The notes beneath the pieces were generated by a model. That model was not told where the DNA came from. It ran no database searches and saw only the letters and a program-made list of their open reading frames with translations. Shown here piece after piece: positions 22,100 to 33,518 of a stretch of DNA of 64,000 nt (position 1 is the stretch's first letter; every line of letters starts with the position of its first letter). The DNA is from Calvatia gigantea (taxonomy: Eukaryota > Basidiomycota > Agaricomycetes > Agaricales > Lycoperdaceae), in contig JACAAK010000013.1 in NCBI GenBank assembly GCA_025093985.1, positions 682,001-746,000 on the forward strand, in the 5' to 3' direction. A program made the translations under genes and the position numbers.

Positions 22100-23600
22100 C
22101 TTCTCCATTGTTTAGGTGGAGTGGAGTTTAGTTGGTGTTCTTGTTGATATTTTCATAACAGTTCTTGGGCATGTGGTAAGAGCTGTGCTTCATTTTCCCA
22201 AGAGTTTTCTTCATAGTTGTAACCTTTTCATTTGATGTAGTATTCTCTTTGTTTGTTTTTGGTTCTATAGTTCAAGATACCTTCAATTTCGTATTCTTCT
22301 TCTCCTTCTATTATGTCAGGGAGGGGTGGTTCTGGATTTGGTCCATGGATATTGTTTTCAGTGTATTCAGAGAGAAGGGTAGTGTGGAATACATCATGGA
22401 TTTTCCATGTTTCAGGTAGTTTTAATCAGTAGGAGAGTGGCAATAAAACTTCTTTGATAGTAAATGGTCTGAGGCATTTCAGTGCTATTTTGTTTGATTT
22501 GAATGGGAGTTTCAGGTTTCTCCATTCTAGCCACACTTGTTGTCCTAGGGTGAAGGGTTTGAATTTAGATTTGATTTGCTGTTCCATGTGTTCCATAGCT
22601 AGCTTGTGGGCAGCTATTGCTTCTCTTCATGCATGGTCCAGGGATTCTATTCTTTCTTCAGTGGTGGTGAAGTTTGATTCTTCAAGAATCATAGGTATTC
22701 CATAGGGTTTTGTTCCATACATGAGTTCAAAGGGGGTTTGTTTTCGATCAGAATGTACTCATGAGTTGTGGGAGAACTTGAGGATTGGGAGTGCTTCAGA
22801 CCAGGTGGAGGGGTTTCCTGTGCAATAGATAGACAGGTACACTGTGATTTCCTGGTTGAATCATTCTGTGGTTCTATCGGATTGAGGGTGATAGGCTAAT
22901 GAGAATAATTGGATGATTCCAAGGCATTTCATGAGAGCTTGACTGGAATTTGCTTGGAATCTGGGGTCACAGTTGAAGATTATCTTGTCCAGTAGTCCAA
23001 ATCTGGCATAGACCTTGTCTATAATTATGTTGGCAATTCCTTTGGCAGTGATTTCTTTTGTGCAAGGAGTGAGAATTATCCCCTTTGTAAGTTCATGGTC
23101 CACTATGGACAGAATTGAGTCAAATCTGTGGGATTTAGGTAAATCAGTAAGTAGATCCATAGTGATGTGAGTAAATGGTCTGGTTGATATTGGCAGTGGT
23201 ATTGGTTGTAATGGTGGATGGGAAGGATTTTGGTTGATTTTGAATTGTTGACATATGCTGCATCCCTTGATGTAGTTTTGTATGAAGGTACTCATTCCTG
23301 GCCAATATACTTCAGTCTTGGCCATATGATAGGTTTCTTGTTCACCAGGGTGTCTGGCCAAAGGGTGGTCATGGTACTGTTGGATAATGCATTGGCAGAG
23401 TTCTACATCTTCTGGGATAATGATTTTCCCTTTGAATGTCACAAAGTGTCCAAGTGGCATGGGAATAATTCTGTATTTCAGGTTGATTGCTTCCAGTGAT
23501 TCTGATAGAAGTCATTTCATGGCTTCCATGGTAGCTTCATTATATTTGGATGACTTTATGATATCATTCTGTAATTCTTGATTGACCAGGGAGATGAATA
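22100..23600 (-). pseudogene. Family B (B2) integrase with chromodomain
   Basis: Minus-strand motifs: zinc domain HDHPLARHPGEQETYH and GCSICQQFK near 23,240-23,370, core ITMDLLTDLP near 23,150, IIFNCDPRFQANS near 22,970 and AYHPQSDRTTE near 22,870. The chromodomain near 22,160-22,310 reads EYEIEGILNYRTKNKQREYY and IKWKGYNYEENSWE. The zinc and core parts form a 200-codon open stretch (22861-23460); the region between core and chromodomain has stops. ORF3 begins about 130 bp further on. Confidence 0.86.
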
Positions 23601-25390
23601 GTTCATTTGGTAATATGATGATTTCATTGAGGAATACTTCCTCAGGTAAGACAACAACATTTTCATTGTCATTGTCATCATCTGGGGTGTGATCTGGTTG
23701 GCATGAAAGAGTATCAGCAGCTGGTATTTTGGTTTCTGGGATGTACTCAATTGCAAAGTCAAAGTGTGTGAGGAATCCAAGCCATTGGGCTTGTCTTCTG
23801 GAGATATTTTGGGGTTTCCTCCCAAAGGTAAGATTCTTGTGATCAGTTCATATGGTTATGCAATGTTGGGCTCCTTCTAGGTAGTGTCGCCATTCTTCTA
23901 ATGTGGTGATTATGGCAAGGAGTTCCCTGTCATGTATTTTGTAATTGTGCTGGGTGGGGTTGAATGCTTTGGATAGGAAAGCTACTGAATGGCAGTTTCT
24001 GTTTGTGTCCCATTGTGATAAAACAGCTCCTAATGCATATTTCGAGGCATCTGTTTTGATGAAGAACAGTTTTGTTTGGTCTGGCATTAGCAAAATGGGT
24101 TTTTTCATGAATTTGGATTTTAGTTGGTTGAAGGCTTTGTTTGCCTTGTTTTCCCATTCAAATTTCTTTGTCTTGGATAGGAGGGTGTTAAGTGGTCGGG
24201 AAATGTCAGCATAGTGATGTATGAATTTTTGGTAGAAGTTGCAGAATCCCATAAATTTTCTGACATTGCAGGTAGTGCGGGGTAAGGGCCATTCTTTGAT
24301 TCCACAGAGTTTGGTGTCATCCATTTCGATCTTGTTGGGGGAGATTATCATGCCGAGATATTCTAAATGAGTTTTGTCAAATTTGCACTTCTCCAGTTTC
24401 AGATATATATTGTTGTCTTTCAGAATCTGGAGCACTTCCAGAGTAAGGCAATCCATTTCTTCCTGGATTTTCACATAGATGAGGATGTCATCCATATAGA
24501 TTATAATTCCTCCTTTGTCTAGCATTTTAGTGAATATTGTATCCATCATCTTTTGGAAGGTGGTGGGGAAGTTGTACATTCCAAAGAACATGATGTTTGG
24601 TTTGTAAAGTCTGATGGGAGTCTTGAAGGTGGCTTTCCATTGATCACCTTCTCAGATTCAGATATTATTGTATCCAAGTCAGACATCCATTTTGGTGAAT
24701 AATTTTGCTCCTTGAAGTTTATCCATAATGGTCATTATCATGGGAATGGAGTATGCATTCTTTTTGGTGTGTTTGTTCAGATAACAGTAGTTCTGACATG
24801 GTCAGAGTTTTCCATCCTTCTTTCCTACAAAGAAGAAGGATGAGGCCATGGGAGATTTAGATTCTCAGATATATCCTTTCTGAAGGTTTTCATGTATGAA
24901 CTTCCTGAGTTCTTCTATTTCAAGGGGTGATAGGGGATATGTTTTTTCTAGTTCTGGTTTAAAGGTATCCAGAAGTTTGATCTTGTGATCATATGGTCTA
25001 GTCAGGGGAAATCATTCAGATTTCTTGGTGTTGAATAGAGATGTGAATTTCTTATATTTCCTAGGCAACTTCATATCAACTTTTGGGGTTGATTCTTGTG
25101 AGGCTCATGGCCTGGGTGATTTTCGTGTTGATTTTGAGTTCATGCAGAGTTTGAGTGATTCTGTAGAGTTTGTGTTCCAGGTGAAATTCATCAAAATCGA
25201 CATTTTCCAAGTAGAGTTTGAGTTCGTCAATTGAGAGTTCTGGTTCTTCAGAGTGAATGATGGCTTCAAAGACTTTTACTGCAAGTGGATCAAAGTCTTT
25301 GTCTAGATAGATATATTGTTTGGTATCATTCATTCTGTGAATGTCTAAGGCAATCTTGTTGATGGTGGTAGGTCCATTTGTGGATCTCAC
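23601..25390 (-). pseudogene. Family B (B2) reverse transcriptase and RNase H
   Basis: The open stretch 23848-24591 runs from FFGMYNFPTTFQKMMDTIF through the catalytic GGIIIYMDDILIYV and GFCNFYQKFIHHY to RNase H motifs FFIKTDASKYALGAVLSQ and YKIHDRELLAIITTLEEWRH. Upstream 24,600-25,000 carries the first RT motifs (KKDGKL, QNYCYLNKHTKK) with stops. 25076-25390 is the protease-RT linker (DLDPLAVKVFEAII-like, LSIDELKLYLENVDFDEF). The YMDD box is intact. Better preserved than B1. Confidence 0.88.
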
Positions 25391-25417
25391 AATTAGAGGT
25401 ATGATGTGGTTATTGTT

Positions 25418-25858
25418 TCACCATCTGAACTCTTGAGTAGTCCAGTTTATGTCTGGGTTTGTTTGCTGTAGCCAAGGATATCCTAAGATCAGGTCTTTTG
25501 ATCCTATTCCTGAGATGTAGGCTTTGAAGTGGCATTGTTTTCTGTCAATTAAAGCATTTAGTTCGACACTTTCATAGATTGATCCATCTTCATTAGGGGT
25601 TCCATCTGCATTGGATACTTTGATAGGTTGATCAATGGTATGTGTTTGCGGTCTGTAGATGTTTGTAAATGTAGAGGAAATAAAATTTCCTTGGGCTCCA
25701 GAGTCAATCAAGGTGGTGACTGGGATATTTCGTAAATGGTTCTGATTGAGTTTGATAGGAAGGAAAATTGACACTTTGTTGTTCAAGGTAGGGAGTTTAA
25801 TTAGATTGATTTGTGGGTCACCCAGCAATTCCTTTGCAGGATTGGGTGATGCATTCAA
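25418..25858 (-). pseudogene. Family B (B2) aspartic protease
   Basis: 146-codon open stretch: VTTLIDSGAQGNFISSTF with the catalytic DSG near residues 38-40 of the frame, then DLILGYPWLQQTNPDINW at the end. Same order and wording as B1 near 1320-1560. A typical retropepsin-like fold is expected for the family. The flanking gag and RT frames are broken. Confidence 0.86.
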
Positions 25859-27200
25859 AAATCCCCAAAGGGTTTAAGCATCAGGTCAGAGATATAGGCC
25901 TCTCTGAATTCCATTTGTTCATCTATTGGAAGTTCTCTGATCATAGCTTGGATGTCAAGGGCAGAGATTTTCTGGGTTTGGTTGGGAGTGGCACCAGAGT
26001 AGTTCCTAGAGGGTTGGGGTCATGATGGTTGTGAGTATCAGAGCAGTTGCATAAATCTTCGCTGTGGAGGATTAGGTTATCTAGGAGGTGGCTTTTCCTT
26101 GGACAGGTTTGGGTCAGGGTTCAGACAATTGCTAATGAGATGTCCAAATCTTCCACATCCTATGCACTTTCCAGCTTTGTAGCAAGCAACTTGTTTAGCT
26201 GTGAATACAGCATTTAGCTGTAATTCAGGGTCATCATGATCGTAGTTTTCGTAGGTATGGTCCAATTCCTGCTCAGGGTAGTATAGTTCTTCATCTTCAT
26301 AAAGTGGTTTATAACAGTCTTGAGATTCTGTTTGTATTTCATGTATTGTTTGTAGAAGTTGTTAGTTTGGCTGAAAATGAGTGCAATAATTTTGTTGGGG
26401 AAATCATGGTGGTTGGTAGGGGTTTGGATTTTGGAGGAAGTTTCTAGGCCACATTATGTCAGCTTGACAATTAACCAAGTCTTGTCTTACTGCATTGGTA
26501 TACCATTTAGCAATGGTTTCAGGTGGTCCTTCTTTCCTAGTCCAAACTTCTCTTGCTAACGAAGGGTTGAGTCCTTGTTTATATTGTTTGATTAATGCTT
26601 CATTGTCCTGAATTCCTCCAATGGAGGCTAGGCATTGAAATTTGAGGTTGAAGTCTGCAGCAGAAGATTTGTTCTGCTTCAGTTCATACCATTGTCTTTG
26701 TGCTGTAATCTGTTTGTCAACTAGAGTGAAGTGTTTTAGGATTTCAATTTTGAATTCTTTGAATGTAGAGTATCTCCAGGGAATAGGTCTTCCATGAGCA
26801 TTAGTAATTCAGCTTTTGTAGTATTGCTCAGACCAAGACCCTGCTTTCCCTTCAACCATGAGGCCAAGAATGAATCTGATTTGTCATTGGTCATCCATAA
26901 ATGCTCTGGGGTTCATGTTGAGGTAGTTCTTGACTAGCATCCACCAAGTTTTGAATCTTGGATTTGTTCCATTGAAATTAAGAGGTTTTTGTCTGATTTC
27001 CTGTGAGTTTCCATCATTTCCTACAAATTGAATGGCTGGAGTATGATGTCTTTGTCTGCCTCCTCCTTTTCTTTCAAGAGAGAAAGAGGATGGAGTGGAT
27101 AAACCATGGCTGGAGTTTCATGATGGGAGAGGGGAGGGAGAGGGCACTCTTCCTTGTCAACTTCTATAGGGAGGAGGGTCTTCTCCTGGGGGCCTTCATC
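25859..27200 (-). pseudogene. Family B (B2) gag, C-terminal part, cut by A2
   Basis: Knuckle CIGCGRFGHLISNC near 26,110-26,170, preceded by NAVFTAKQVACYKAGK. Upstream is the gag domain (RYSTFKEFKIEILKHF region near 26,720-26,790 and NMNPRAFMDDQ near 26,890). The reading is interrupted at 27200 by the A2 LTR and resumes at 51713. TCATC is present on both sides. Stops and shifts are frequent. Confidence 0.82.
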
Positions 27201-27377
27201 TGTTATGACCTTAGTCTGAGTAAACCTCAGGTTGCAACTTAGGCTAAGACTTGAGGGCAAGTAAGAGGAATATACCAGGTGGTTAAGCATACTGAATACA
27301 GGAGGTTGTATGTATACTTAAATACAAAGAGAGCATCCAGTTGAATGGATGGAGAACTACATGAAACATTCAATAAG
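27201..27377 (-). repeat. A2 3' LTR, left fragment
   Basis: First 177 bp of the A LTR, ending CAATAAG at the junction with D. Its last 86 bp (27292-27377) are repeated on the far side of D at 43548-43633. Confidence 0.88.
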
Positions 27378-28685
27378 ATAAAGAGGCAGAAATAGCACTA
27401 CTAAATGTGATATGGATGTATGGCTTAGCTTAAGCTGATGGAATAGATTTTTAAAGATTTCTGCACAAGGCAAGTTTGTGGGGAGGCAATCTGACAATAT
27501 GAGGGACAATTCCACAAAATAATGCAAAACAACAATGCATAGAGAACACCAGAATAACTAGCTGTCTTCACTAAGAAGAGTAAAGCCAAGTTACACTATA
27601 AAAAGCACAACTCGCATCCCTTATCTAAGAAGTTAACAAGACACAGAACCTCAGGTACTCCCTAAGATTCACCCTTATCAAGTCAACAACCAGAAGTGCA
27701 CTGTCCTACACTTGTGATACTCCAAGTACCAGGGTGTAGTGATGCAATACACTCTTAATCTAAGCTCACTTCGCAAGTAAGCCGAGGTCTTCTTCTTAGA
27801 TTACAAAGGTCTCAACCTTAGCTCAAGTCACTTAATCCAGTTAATCTCAAAAGAACTTATTACTTTGCTTTGCTCAGGCACAATAGATTGCTTTTCACTG
27901 TGCTCTGAAGGCTGAGCAATAGCTAGTAGGTTCCTTGCTATGTCTGACACCTCAGAGGGGGTTTATATATTATTTGGGTGCTTGTTATGACAAGATAATG
28001 ATTACACGACTAGGAACATATTATCAAGCAAAGTACAAACCAGTAGATTAGATCACACACCAAGAGAGCTGCAACCTGTTAGATTAGTGAAATATTGGAA
28101 ATACAGGAGGATTCTGGGTATCTGTTTGTTCTGGGCTGGGTTTTAGCCCATCCTCTGGGTCTGCATTCTTCTCTAAATATGTAGAACATCTAAGATTTTG
28201 GATGTTGCATGAACTGTTCTCCTACATGTCCCTATGGATTGTATATGAACACATTCATACACATCATTAGTGCTGAGTGATGTTCATTAATCTAACAACA
28301 GTGGCATTTCCATGTGAACACACCAATCATCCTTTTAGATTAAGCATGTTGGACTTATTTCCTGAGTCAAGGCTCATTGGAGGGGTCCCATAGCTCTGTA
28401 TAGATGCATTGGAATGGTTTTACCACCTGGTCCAGCCAGAATCACGACTGGTTATATAGTACACTATTAAAATTGCTTTTTGTTAAGCTCAGTGGTCATC
28501 CCATAGCTCCCGCTATCCATCATCAATGGCCATAGTGTTCTACAGTGATCGAGTACTCTTTTATTATACTGTTGGGCTCTTAGATTAGGTCATACTACTA
28601 CAGGAAGGTTTGATGCAATCATTAGATTAGGCTTGTATGCCTTAAATTAGTGATTTTCATGCATGAAAATGGCTTTGCTGTTATA
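27378..28685 (-). repeat. Element D 3' LTR (1308 bp)
   Basis: Aligns end to end with 42239-43546. Minus-strand start is TATAACAGC, where the 5' LTR has TGTAATGGC, so the terminal TG is mutated. The other end, CTTTAT, does not finish in CA, so a few terminal bases may be missing. Differences from the 5' LTR are mostly C/T and G/A at former CpGs. Confidence 0.87.
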
Positions 28686-28698
28686 TCTCCCCCTCACT
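28686..28698 (-). other. Element D polypurine tract
   Basis: Minus strand AGTGAGGGGGAGA ends at the 3' LTR edge. A similar tract sits at 31721-31733, between the two antisense genes. Confidence 0.72.
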
Positions 28699-29137
28699 AT
28701 AGATGATTGCCCTCAGTCCTCCATTAAGTCTGACATGATCACTAAGTAGCAACTTTGCTTTCTCTCTTTTTTGCTGATCTTTAAGCGTGCACAGAAGCAC
28801 CTGGTTCAATCAACTAGAAGTATTTTTATGCTTCATGGTAAAGTCTTTGAGAGATGATCTGATTTCACCCTCTTTGACGTCGAGTTCCCCTTTCAGTAAC
28901 CCTGTCACCATTAGCAGCTAATACTTCTCACAGCTAATATCCACTGTTGCTATCTTAAGCCTTTCATAGCTGCCTGTTATTCTAAACATTTTTATATGTT
29001 TTGTGTGTATCTTAGATACATTCCTTTTGCTAAGTATGATACCAGGTTGTAGAACCTCGCTCATCCATTTTGGACCATGAGATTAAGAACCTAGCCTTAT
29101 CATGTTGCGTTAGCTTAACCTTTCCTCAATTCTGTAG
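28699..29137 (+). promoter_or_regulatory. Upstream region of antisense gene 1
   Basis: About 440 bp between the tract and the TATA box with no open frame. It is pyrimidine-rich in places (TTTCTCTCTTTTTTGC near 28760). It would carry the promoter of gene 1 if that gene is transcribed on its own. Confidence 0.4.
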
Positions 29138-29145
29138 TATATAAG
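29138..29145 (+). promoter_or_regulatory. TATA box of antisense gene 1
   Basis: TATATAAG, 47 bp before the ATG at 29192, with a pyrimidine-rich stretch between them. Box and spacing fit a fungal RNA polymerase II promoter, given a short leader. Confidence 0.55.
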
Positions 29146-29191
29146 AACGGCACATGTTTTTTCTTCCTAATTTCATGCATCTATCATTGTT

Positions 29192-31409
29192 ATGGCTGCC
29201 CCACATGATTCCAACACAAATCTGGTCACTCCGGCCTCCATTCACAACAGCCTGGTGGCTCAGGGTTTCAAAGGAGAGGAGCTAGAGAACTGAGTTGTGG
29301 AAATGGTGGACATGCTGTGTCCAGGGTGGACAGGTATGCCCCTTTTTTCTTCTCTGGTACTCAGTGTACTAATCTTTGCTTCTAATCTCAGGTGGACTGC
29401 TCCAAGCACCCATGCTGCTTATTTGGCCAGCACCCACATTTACCACACTGCCTCCTCCCATTGGTCTCCCACAGAACGAAATGTTTACATTCCCTCCCAT
29501 TCAGACCTCCTTCAATGCTTCTGGGCCTTTGATTAGGCCACAGCCCGTTATCTACCATCTAGGAACCAGTGCCCATATTCCTCCAGGTATGCAGACCATG
29601 ATGCCACTGCCAGCAACTATGGGTACTTTTCTTTTTTACTCTATTTTGTCATTCCTGAACTGACTTGTGATCTTAGCTGCAAGTCAGTCATCACGGTCTT
29701 CCTCTAAGCCAAAGAAGTCCTGGAAATGTGCCAGAAAAGCACATCATTCATCTACTTTTAACTGTATTTCTTGTTTGACCATTTATCTAACAGAACCTCG
29801 ATGTTCCGACCCCAACTTCAGCAGGTCCATCTGTCTCTACTAACCCTCCAATGTCTTCCATGGCAATAGGAGGACCTATTGCAACCAGCCAGCCTGATTG
29901 CATAGCTGCTCCCAAGACTCCCAGTGCCCTTGTCAACATAAATCATTTGATTTATGACTGTTTTTATCTTAATCTAATTTCATTCATCTAGCCTGTGGCT
30001 GCTCATCTTGCCTTGTTGGCTGCTCAGGCAAAGGCATAGGCTCAGACTCATCAACGAGCTACAAACACATCACCAGATGATGCCCCACCCAAGAAACATG
30101 CTTGCAAGGCTGTCACATCAGCCAGGAAGACTCTCACTGTTCCTGCCCTCTCTATATCGTTGTTTGTCTCTATGACAAATTCTTCCAAACTGAAACCTCA
30201 CTGGGTGATCCTGAAGATCCCCGTCAGGGAAGAGACAGTAACCGCCCTCCTCGAGGCTCTTCTGGAGACAATCTGTCCCACTTTTTCACCAGTGGGAGAG
30301 ATTGATGTCAAGGAGGTTGAAAAACCCCCCAGGAATGTTCTGGAGCCTGCAAAGCCCTGAACCTAGTCATCTCCGTAAGTCTCTTTTCATCAAATCTTGT
30401 CTTTCTTTGCTAATCTAACAGGTGCTGCTTGTCATATGGATGAGGACCTTGTTGAGGAGTGCAGCTTGAAGGCAGCTGCCTCCTTCTTCTCTGATGTTGG
30501 GCCAGCATTCTCACTGCTCAACGCTGAGCCTTATGTGAGTGTTTTCCATAGAAGGTACACCTTAATCTAATACTTTTCTAGGGCAGCACTGGACAGCTTC
30601 AGTGCTTAAACTGCATGAAGCTGTTTTTGCCTGACTGCACTCCCAGTGGCAAGGACTAGGATGGCAAAACTTGCAAGTGCAAGCAATGCCTTGCCCAGAA
30701 TGCTGCCCACTGTTCAGATACCAAGCCAGCACCCCTCCTTCAGTACTAGGCTGAAGGTGCTTGGCTTCACTCCCTGACCAGCAACCACTGTAAGTTGTTT
30801 TTATTCTTTTATCTAAGTTGTTATGTTGGCTGACCAACACTATTTCTTGTTAATCTAGACCTTGCCAACTGATTCTGAAACCTGACGGTGGCCCACGCTC
30901 AAGTTTTTTGGCTCGAAACTTTCCTGGACATGGCTTATATGAACTACCACACCCTTGTCTACTTGTTTGCAAAGAACATCTAGATTGCATGTCAACTTCA
31001 TGGTTGTGAGTCCTCCTTCTGGGTTGAGTCTGGGCTCTGCAAGACCCAAAGCAACGCCTCCAACCTGTTTACCTTCATTGACAGATTCCTCGATGAAGTC
31101 TATGCTTTGGAAGATCCTGATTTTGCTCGCTGGTCTTACTTCACTCATGGCCGTTTTCTCAATGTGCTGTCTGGTCTGTACAGGGAGGCACCCAGGACAT
31201 GGCCTGGCATGTCTTCTACCCCATCCTTCACTTTGAAACACACTGACTTTACCAATCTCTCCATCCCTTGTGTTAAGAAGACCCACTCCACCAAATCTAA
31301 GGGGAAACAGTGAGCAGCATCACCCCCTCCTTCCTCAAGCCTGCCTATCAGTGAGGAGGAGTTCAATTCTGGGGATGACGCAGCAGCATCTTCTGACTAC
31401 AAATCCTGA
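29192..31409 (+). pseudogene. Antisense gene 1 of element D: multi-exon, Pro-rich with Cys cluster, function unknown
   Basis: Starts MAAPHDSNTNLVTPASIHNS at 29192, after a TATA box. Exons are joined by short GT-AG introns, e.g. 29334-29391 and 29623-29676, others near 29764-29823, 30376-30420, 30534-30581 and 30790-30858. Most have TAATCT or TAATCTAAY near the acceptor. Parts in order: Pro-rich (LPPPIGLPQNEMFTFPP), basic (KPKKSWKCARK, KKHACKAVTSARK), LKPHWVILKIPVREETVTAL, then a Cys cluster (LQCLNCMKLFLPD, KTCKCKQCLAQN), then VFWLETFLDMAYMNYHTLVY, LFTFIDRFLDEVYALEDPDF and YFTHGRFLNVLSGLYREAPR, ending in an acidic tail. Four or more TGA/TAG stops replace likely Arg/Gln codons. I do not recognise the family. 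The Cys cluster may bind zinc. Confidence 0.62.
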
Positions 31410-32063
31410 GGTTCATGCAGCGTTTTTTCTTATTATATCTTGGCAGTCTTTGGAGTAGATACATTACTGTAGTAGTGTATTCTGCTCCCCCAACATCTTG
31501 CTAGATATCTAGGTACATCATACTTAGATACATGTTTTTACTTTAGTCTTTCTGCATCTTTGGGTGGTACCCTGGATGCTCAATTCAATCTGCTTGTGCA
31601 CATTTTTGTGTGAATCTATAAATCTTAAATTTTTCAGAAGTAAGTGTGTGGATTCACCAAAATTTTGTACTATTGCATGTATATTGCACATCTAGTCAAA
31701 TCTAAGTCTCTGCAGTACACACTCCCCCCCACTAAAACAGACAGGTGCCCTCACCCTTATGCTATCCATTTCAGAGACATGTGAGAGGTGTTGCTATGGT
31801 ATGACCTATTTCAAATCTCAGTGACTTTTTGCATTTCAAAGCATCGCAGCTCATCATTCAAAATTTGCCAAAAGCAGCTGAATTTTTCATTCTTATCTTA
31901 CACAGGTTTTTCTGCTAATCTCAAGGTCTTTTTCACTGGCAGTTTGAGCCGTATTTCTAGATAGACCCTTTTTTGATGTAGCTACATATAATCTAAATGC
32001 AGGGAACTTGTACCTCAGTTCTCCTTGCTGTATATCTTGCTAGGATCTCTTGTCATTCTCTTC
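31410..32063 (+). other. Spacer between antisense genes, with a second polypurine-like tract
   Basis: No open frame. CACTCCCCCCCACTA at 31719-31733 followed by GTGCCCTCA resembles the tract and its neighbourhood at 28686-28720. Promoter elements of gene 2 would lie here; ACATATAATC near 31984 is a weak TATA candidate. Confidence 0.5.
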
Positions 32064-33402
32064 ATGTCTGCTGATACTGTTAACACTCGTATTGAGCTAG
32101 ATGATGCAATTAGTACCTTTTAGCACCGATTGCAACATTTTCAGCATCAGAAGAGCACACAGGCTTCTGTATTTAATGCTTTGAATGATGCTACTGCCCC
32201 AGCCATAAGTCTTAGATTAGCACCTTCAACCATTGTTGTCAATAGCTAATATGTCTATCCTTTCAGTCTCAGTTCCTTCATCAACTTTCAGGCGATGCTG
32301 CTGGTTTAGAAGATGAGAAGAATGTCAATCTCATTTTCCGTGCTTGCAAGATCTTTGAGACCTGGCAGAACGAACATGACAGGGCTTTCAAGATGCCAGA
32401 AGTTTACAAGAAACTTCAAGACTTCTGTGCTCAGTACAAACGCTCCAAAGCTAAAGCCAAGTCAAGTTCATCTGGACCAGCAAGCCCTGCTGCAACTCCC
32501 ACATCTACAATGACTACTACTGGCTCAGGTCCTCTAACCAAAAAAGTGCACAAAATCTTTAATCTAAGTTGATCCATTGTTATCTCAATAATGTCCACTA
32601 GTGTCGTCGCAGTAAGCAAGTCATTTCGCCCAAGACCATTGATAACTCTGACAAAGAGGAGACATCAAGGACTGTAAGTTATTCTGATATCTCCTATTCC
32701 CTTAATCTAACGTTGTTCTTGCCATAGGAGACCATGCAAGTTGATGATTCTGGCCCTCCAGGAACAGTCATATCTCCTGATGATGACCGAACCAGTAGCA
32801 CCATGGTGCTTGAGCCTCAAATCACCACTACTGCTGTTAACCAGGTAAATCATTCTTTCTCCCATCGCCACAGCACATCGTTCTCAGCTGTGGTTTGTCT
32901 TGCTTTCTTCATTAATCTTGGTTAGCTATTGCTAAGACTCATTAATCTACACTTGCAGAAGACAGCTGTGGCTGATACTTGTGCTGAGACAGTATATATA
33001 CCTTATGCCTTTGTGCCTGGCTTAGATATCAGCAGTAGTGCTTATAAGTGAGCCATACAGCTTACTACTGGTGTGAAGTATGTTCATTTTTTGCCTTCCA
33101 CTCCGGAACAAGGTCAGCCTTTCAGAACACCTTAGTATATCCTAGCTGATAACCAAATTCCATAAGTTGTGGCTCTAACAAAGGTCATTGAGCTGTTGAC
33201 TCTCAAGAATCATGAGCTCTATGCTTACTATGTCACTCGTTGCGAGAGTGCCATGCTTTAGACTGGTCTCCTTGATACCAGCTCTGAGCTAATCTCAGCA
33301 GCCCAGGCATTGGAAGCTGCTGCTTGCCACTATGAAGTCTTAGCTAAACAGTAGGAATATCTCTTTGTTCAGTTAGAGAAGTTATTAGGCCATTCTGCTT
33401 AG
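32064..33402 (+). pseudogene. Antisense gene 2 of element D: multi-exon, coiled-coil-like, function unknown
   Basis: Starts MSADTVNTRIELDDAIST at 32064. After an intron ending TTTCAG at about 32268 it reads FRACKIFETWQNEHDRAFKM and VYKKLQDFCAQYKRSKAKAK, a charged helical region, then a Ser/Thr/Pro-rich linker (SSSGPASPAATPTSTMTTT), a short basic exon CRRSKQVISPKTI, an acidic exon MQVDDSGPPG and a long last exon with VVALTKVIELLTLKNHELYA and ISAAQALEAAACHYEVLAKQ, again helical. Introns near 32545-32600, 32676-32728 and 32846-32958 are GT-AG with TAATCTAA or TAATCTA before the acceptor. Four stops (TAG/TGA) sit at likely Gln/Arg codons. The composition suggests a scaffold or regulatory protein, but this is inference only. 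Confidence 0.58.
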
Positions 33403-33518
33403 ATTACCTCTAGCATTCTTCAATCACCCATTTTTACTTAGATAGTTTTTACCCTCAGTTTGTATGCGTTCACACAAACAGAGTTTTCTATCTTATGATG
33501 AAATTCAGTGTGATCATG

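Noticed and set aside
29192..31409. Gene 1 of element D as a KDZ-type transposase
   Set aside because: The cysteine cluster first suggested it, but I see no DDE-type catalytic pattern and the length is too short; no terminal inverted repeats surround it.
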